Source: Planctomycetota bacterium (GTDB taxonomy: Bacteria; Planctomycetota; UBA1135; GCA-002686595). Taken from it: DNA of 64,000 nt. The position numbers and the translations under genes are program-made. The stretch covers positions 62,001 through 126,000 of the forward strand of contig JACKHS010000006.1 in assembly GCA_020638875.1 (NCBI GenBank), written 5' to 3'. Under the pieces are notes generated by a model. That model did no database searches. It was not told where the DNA came from and saw nothing but the letters and a program-made list of their open reading frames with translations. Positions 61,754-64,000 of the stretch are shown here, piece after piece (the stretch's first letter is position 1; each line of letters opens with the position of its first letter).

Positions 61754-63643
61754 ATGCCCGCCGCCCTCGTGTCCCTCGCCGCCTTCGTCGCCGCCCTGCT
61801 CCAAGCCGGGGGCGGCGGCTCGTTCGGCGGTGGTGGTGGCGGCGGAGGCGGCGGCGGCTTCGGCGGCCACTACGGGGGCGGCGGGGACGGCGACGGCGGC
61901 GTGCTGGTCTACCTGCTGCTGCGCCTCCTGTTCGAGCACCCGCTGATCGGCATCCCGCTGCTCGTCGTCGTGCTGGTGCTCGTCGCCAAGGGCCGGCGCG
62001 CCGGCGGTCGGCGCCTGCAGGAGCGCCGCATCGGCCGCGACCGCGAGCTGCGCCGCGAGCACGCCGCGCGCGCCTCCGTCGACGCGCTGCGTGCGCACGA
62101 CCCGAGCTTCGACGAGGCGGGGTTCCTCGCGCGCGTGACGGTCGCGTTCCACAAGGCCCAGGACGCCTGGTGCGCGCAGGACCTGACCCCGCTCGCGCCC
62201 TTCGTCTCCGACGGCATCTACGAGCGCTTCTCGCTGCAGCTCGAGGAGCAGCGCCGCGAGGGTTGGCGGCAGGGCATGCAGGGCACGACCCTGCGCACGC
62301 CGACCTTCGCGCACGTCGACACGACCGGCGCGTACGAGACCCTCACGGTGCACCTGCCCTTCCAGGCGGTGATCGACCGGCGCGACCTGGAGACCGGGCG
62401 CGCGCTGCCCGGCTCGACGCTGCCGCGCAATCACTTCGAGGAGTGCTGGACCTTCGTGCGCCGGCGCGGCGCGCGCACGCGCAACGGCGAGGGCCTGATC
62501 GAGGGCCGTTGCCCGAACTGCGGCGCGGACCTCGACGTGAACCGCGTCGCGCGCTGCGGCTCGTGCGAGGCCTGGGTGCGCAGCGGCGAGTTCGACTGGG
62601 TGCTGACCGAGATCACGCAGGCCAGCGTGTGGCGCGCCGAGGACGCGACGAGCGTGGCCGGATGGGCACCGCTCACCGCGAGCGACCCCGACCTCTCGCC
62701 GCAGCTCCTCGAGGACCAGGCGTCGGTCGCCTTCTGGCGCGAGCGCGCGGCCGAGGCGCGCGGCACGGCCGAGCCGCTCGTGCGCGTGGCGACGCCGGGC
62801 TTCGTCGAGCGCTTCGGCGAGCGCCTGGGCGAGTACCAGGCCGGCGAGCGCGTCTACACCGGAGACGCCGCGGTCGGCAGCGTGCGCACGCTGGGCTTCC
62901 TGCTCGGCGCGGGCGTCGAGCGCGCGGTGCTCGAGATCGTGTGGGACGGGCGCCGCGCGCGCACCGACCGCGCGGGCCGCGTGCAGCTGGAGTCGCAGCG
63001 CATGTTGCGCGCATCGCTCTACGTGTTCGAGCGCCCCGCCGGCACGCGGACCGACGTCGCGTCGGCCTTCTCGACCGCGAACTGCCGCACGTGCGGCGCG
63101 CACGACGCGGGCGGCACGGACCCGCGCTGCCCGTACTGCGACGCGCCGCGCGTGCCGAAGGGTGCGTGGTTGCTCGACGAGCGCAGCGACGCGGGCTCGC
63201 CCGAGGGCCGCGCGCTGCTCGAGGCGCTCGCGCGCGCCGACGCGCCGGGCCTGAGCGCGCGCCTCGAGTCCGTGCCCGCCCCCGCCGGGCTGCTGGCCTG
63301 GGCCGCGGCGCTCCTGCGCAGCGACGGCGACGTCGACCAGCGCGACCGCCAGGCGCTGCGCAAGCTCGCGACGCGGCTCGGCCTGAACGAGCTCGCGCTC
63401 GAGGCCGCGCTCGCGGCGGACGACGCCGCCGTGACGCGGCCGCCCTCGCCCGAGGCCGGCCGCCGCTGGTTCGCGAAGCTGGTCGAGCTGGCCCTCGAGG
63501 ACGGTCACCTCGCGCGCGCGGAGCACGACTTCCTGCGCGACGCCGGCGAGCGCCTGGGTCTGTCGCGCGAGGCCGTGCGGCACGAGCTCGACGCCGCGCG
63601 GGCGCGCCTGCTGGCGGCGTCGCGGGCCGCGCGCGGCCGCTAG
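61754..63643 (+). CDS. Membrane TIM44-like protein with zinc ribbons and TerB-like C-terminus
   Basis: The 629-residue protein starts with a hydrophobic helix, a long Gly run and a TM helix (IGIPLLVVVLVLVA). A TIM44-like domain follows (FLARVTVAFHKAQDAWCAQDLTPLAPFVSDGIYERF). Two Cys4 ribbons are visible: RCPNCGADLDVNRVARCGSC and NCRTCGAHDAGGTDPRCPYC. The last 150 residues are helical and TerB-like (LLRSDGDVDQRDRQALRKLATRLGLNE, DGHLARAEHDFLRDAGERLGLS). The combination suggests a membrane-associated sensor or protein-handling factor; the function is unknown. Divergent from purF. Confidence 0.72.
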   Translation: MPAALVSLAAFVAALLQAGGGGSFGGGGGGGGGGGFGGHYGGGGDGDGGVLVYLLLRLLFEHPLIGIPLLVVVLVLVAKGRRAGGRRLQERRIGRDRELRREHAARASVDALRAHDPSFDEAGFLARVTVAFHKAQDAWCAQDLTPLAPFVSDGIYERFSLQLEEQRREGWRQGMQGTTLRTPTFAHVDTTGAYETLTVHLPFQAVIDRRDLETGRALPGSTLPRNHFEECWTFVRRRGARTRNGEGLIEGRCPNCGADLDVNRVARCGSCEAWVRSGEFDWVLTEITQASVWRAEDATSVAGWAPLTASDPDLSPQLLEDQASVAFWRERAAEARGTAEPLVRVATPGFVERFGERLGEYQAGERVYTGDAAVGSVRTLGFLLGAGVERAVLEIVWDGRRARTDRAGRVQLESQRMLRASLYVFERPAGTRTDVASAFSTANCRTCGAHDAGGTDPRCPYCDAPRVPKGAWLLDERSDAGSPEGRALLEALARADAPGLSARLESVPAPAGLLAWAAALLRSDGDVDQRDRQALRKLATRLGLNELALEAALAADDAAVTRPPSPEAGRRWFAKLVELALEDGHLARAEHDFLRDAGERLGLSREAVRHELDAARARLLAASRAARGR

Positions 63644-63677
63644 GGGATCGGACAGCGGAGCACGCCCTCCGCTGATC

Positions 63678-63692
63678 GCCGCCGCGGGCGGC
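63678..63692 (+). terminator. Hairpin terminator after the TIM44-like gene
   Basis: GCCGCC (63678-63683) pairs with GGCGGC (63687-63692), loop GCG, followed by AGTTTCGCC, 34 bp after the stop. A second GGGGGAG/CTCCCCC hairpin lies at about 63734-63758, before the next gene. Confidence 0.5.
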
Positions 63693-63792
63693 AGTTTCGC
63701 CGGGCTCGGCGGCCCACCGGAGCCGCCGCTCGGGGGAGACTCGGGGGTCCTCCCCCCACCCCTGCACTCTCCTCGTCACGACCCCCGAACCG

Positions 63793-64000
63793 ATGCTGCG
63801 ACTCCTGTCCCTCGCCTCCGCCCTGCTGGCCCTGTCCGCCCTCGGCTCCGCCAACACGATCATCGTCAACCAGGTCAACGTCTCCTGGTCGCCGGCCAAC
63901 GTCACCATCAACCTCGGCGACACGGTGCGCTGGGTGCGCAACTCCGGCACACACGACGTGTGCGAGGGCACCGACGGCACCGTCGACGGCGACGAGGCCT
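63793..64000 (+). CDS. Secreted cupredoxin (plastocyanin)-like protein, 3' partial
   Basis: The ATG at 63793 opens a frame to the window end, encoding a signal peptide (MLRLLSLASALLALSALGSA) and NTIIVNQVNVSWSPANVTINLGDTVRWVRNSGTHDVCEG. The pattern of a strand, NLGDTVRWV, and a His in GTHDV matches the first copper-ligand region of plastocyanin/amicyanin-like domains. The remaining ligands (Cys, His, Met) would lie beyond the window. A periplasmic electron carrier is plausible. Confidence 0.7.
   Translation, partial: MLRLLSLASALLALSALGSANTIIVNQVNVSWSPANVTINLGDTVRWVRNSGTHDVCEGTDGTVDGDEA

Overview
The window is very GC-rich (roughly 70% or more), with strong GC bias at third codon positions, so long open frames appear on both strands and most are shadows. 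The gene content points to Planctomycetota. It has a secreted-protein operon with a DUF1549/DUF1553 cytochrome protein next to a DUF1501 protein. It also has several receptor-like Ser/Thr kinases with extra C-terminal domains, ECF sigma factors of the planctomycete type beside kinase or large surface-protein genes, a formylglycine-type sulfatase, and many secreted beta-propeller, beta-helix and repeat proteins. The closer lineage is not determinable from the sequence alone.

Layout. 1-9 kb: end of a TPR protein, a membrane protein, two secreted alpha/alpha-toroid proteins, an ECF sigma factor and a kinase. 8.7-10.8 kb: two gene remnants joined at half of a palindromic element (one remnant is the tail of a sirtuin), an FG-GAP protein, and the full 143-bp palindrome ending on the ggt start codon. 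12.6-17.1 kb: a BlaI/BlaR1-type locus with two clear operator boxes, a Mut7-C protein and a small membrane protein, nearly all carrying frameshifts. 17.1-20.3 kb: an ECF sigma factor translationally coupled to a kinase with a C-terminal FGE-like domain. 20.4-27.8 kb: two secreted proteins sharing a Cys-rich C-terminal domain, a frameshifted PepD, an MBL/beta-CASP nuclease coupled to a sulfatase. 27.9-32.9 kb: a redox group with two UGA-interrupted genes. 33-39.4 kb: a TPR kinase, a large fibre-like secreted protein and an ECF sigma factor. 39.4-48.7 kb: a tight minus-strand operon ending in a UGA-containing peroxiredoxin. 48.8-64 kb: a serine hydrolase, two tiny Cys-rich proteins, an oxidoreductase, an ECF sigma/anti-sigma pair, tRNA-Arg(CCG), a beta-helix protein, a GT4 glycosyltransferase, purF, a TIM44/TerB-like membrane protein and the start of a cupredoxin-like protein.

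The main result is evidence for selenocysteine. Three genes are read in one frame apart from UGA, and two of these UGAs lie exactly on a redox cysteine: W-U-G-P-C in a TlpA-type thioredoxin (28722) and T-P-G-U-T in a BCP-type peroxiredoxin (39732). A third secreted protein carries two consecutive UGAs just after its signal peptide (30687-30692). All three have a hairpin just downstream; in two of them the apical loop is GGTC or contains GGTC, the motif of the E. coli fdhF SECIS. UGA is a normal stop in most other genes here, so a reassigned code is unlikely.

The many 1-2 base frameshifts, clustered at 13.3-16.8 kb with others at 9.0 and 22.4 kb, may be true decay or residual indel errors in the assembly; raw reads would be needed to tell.
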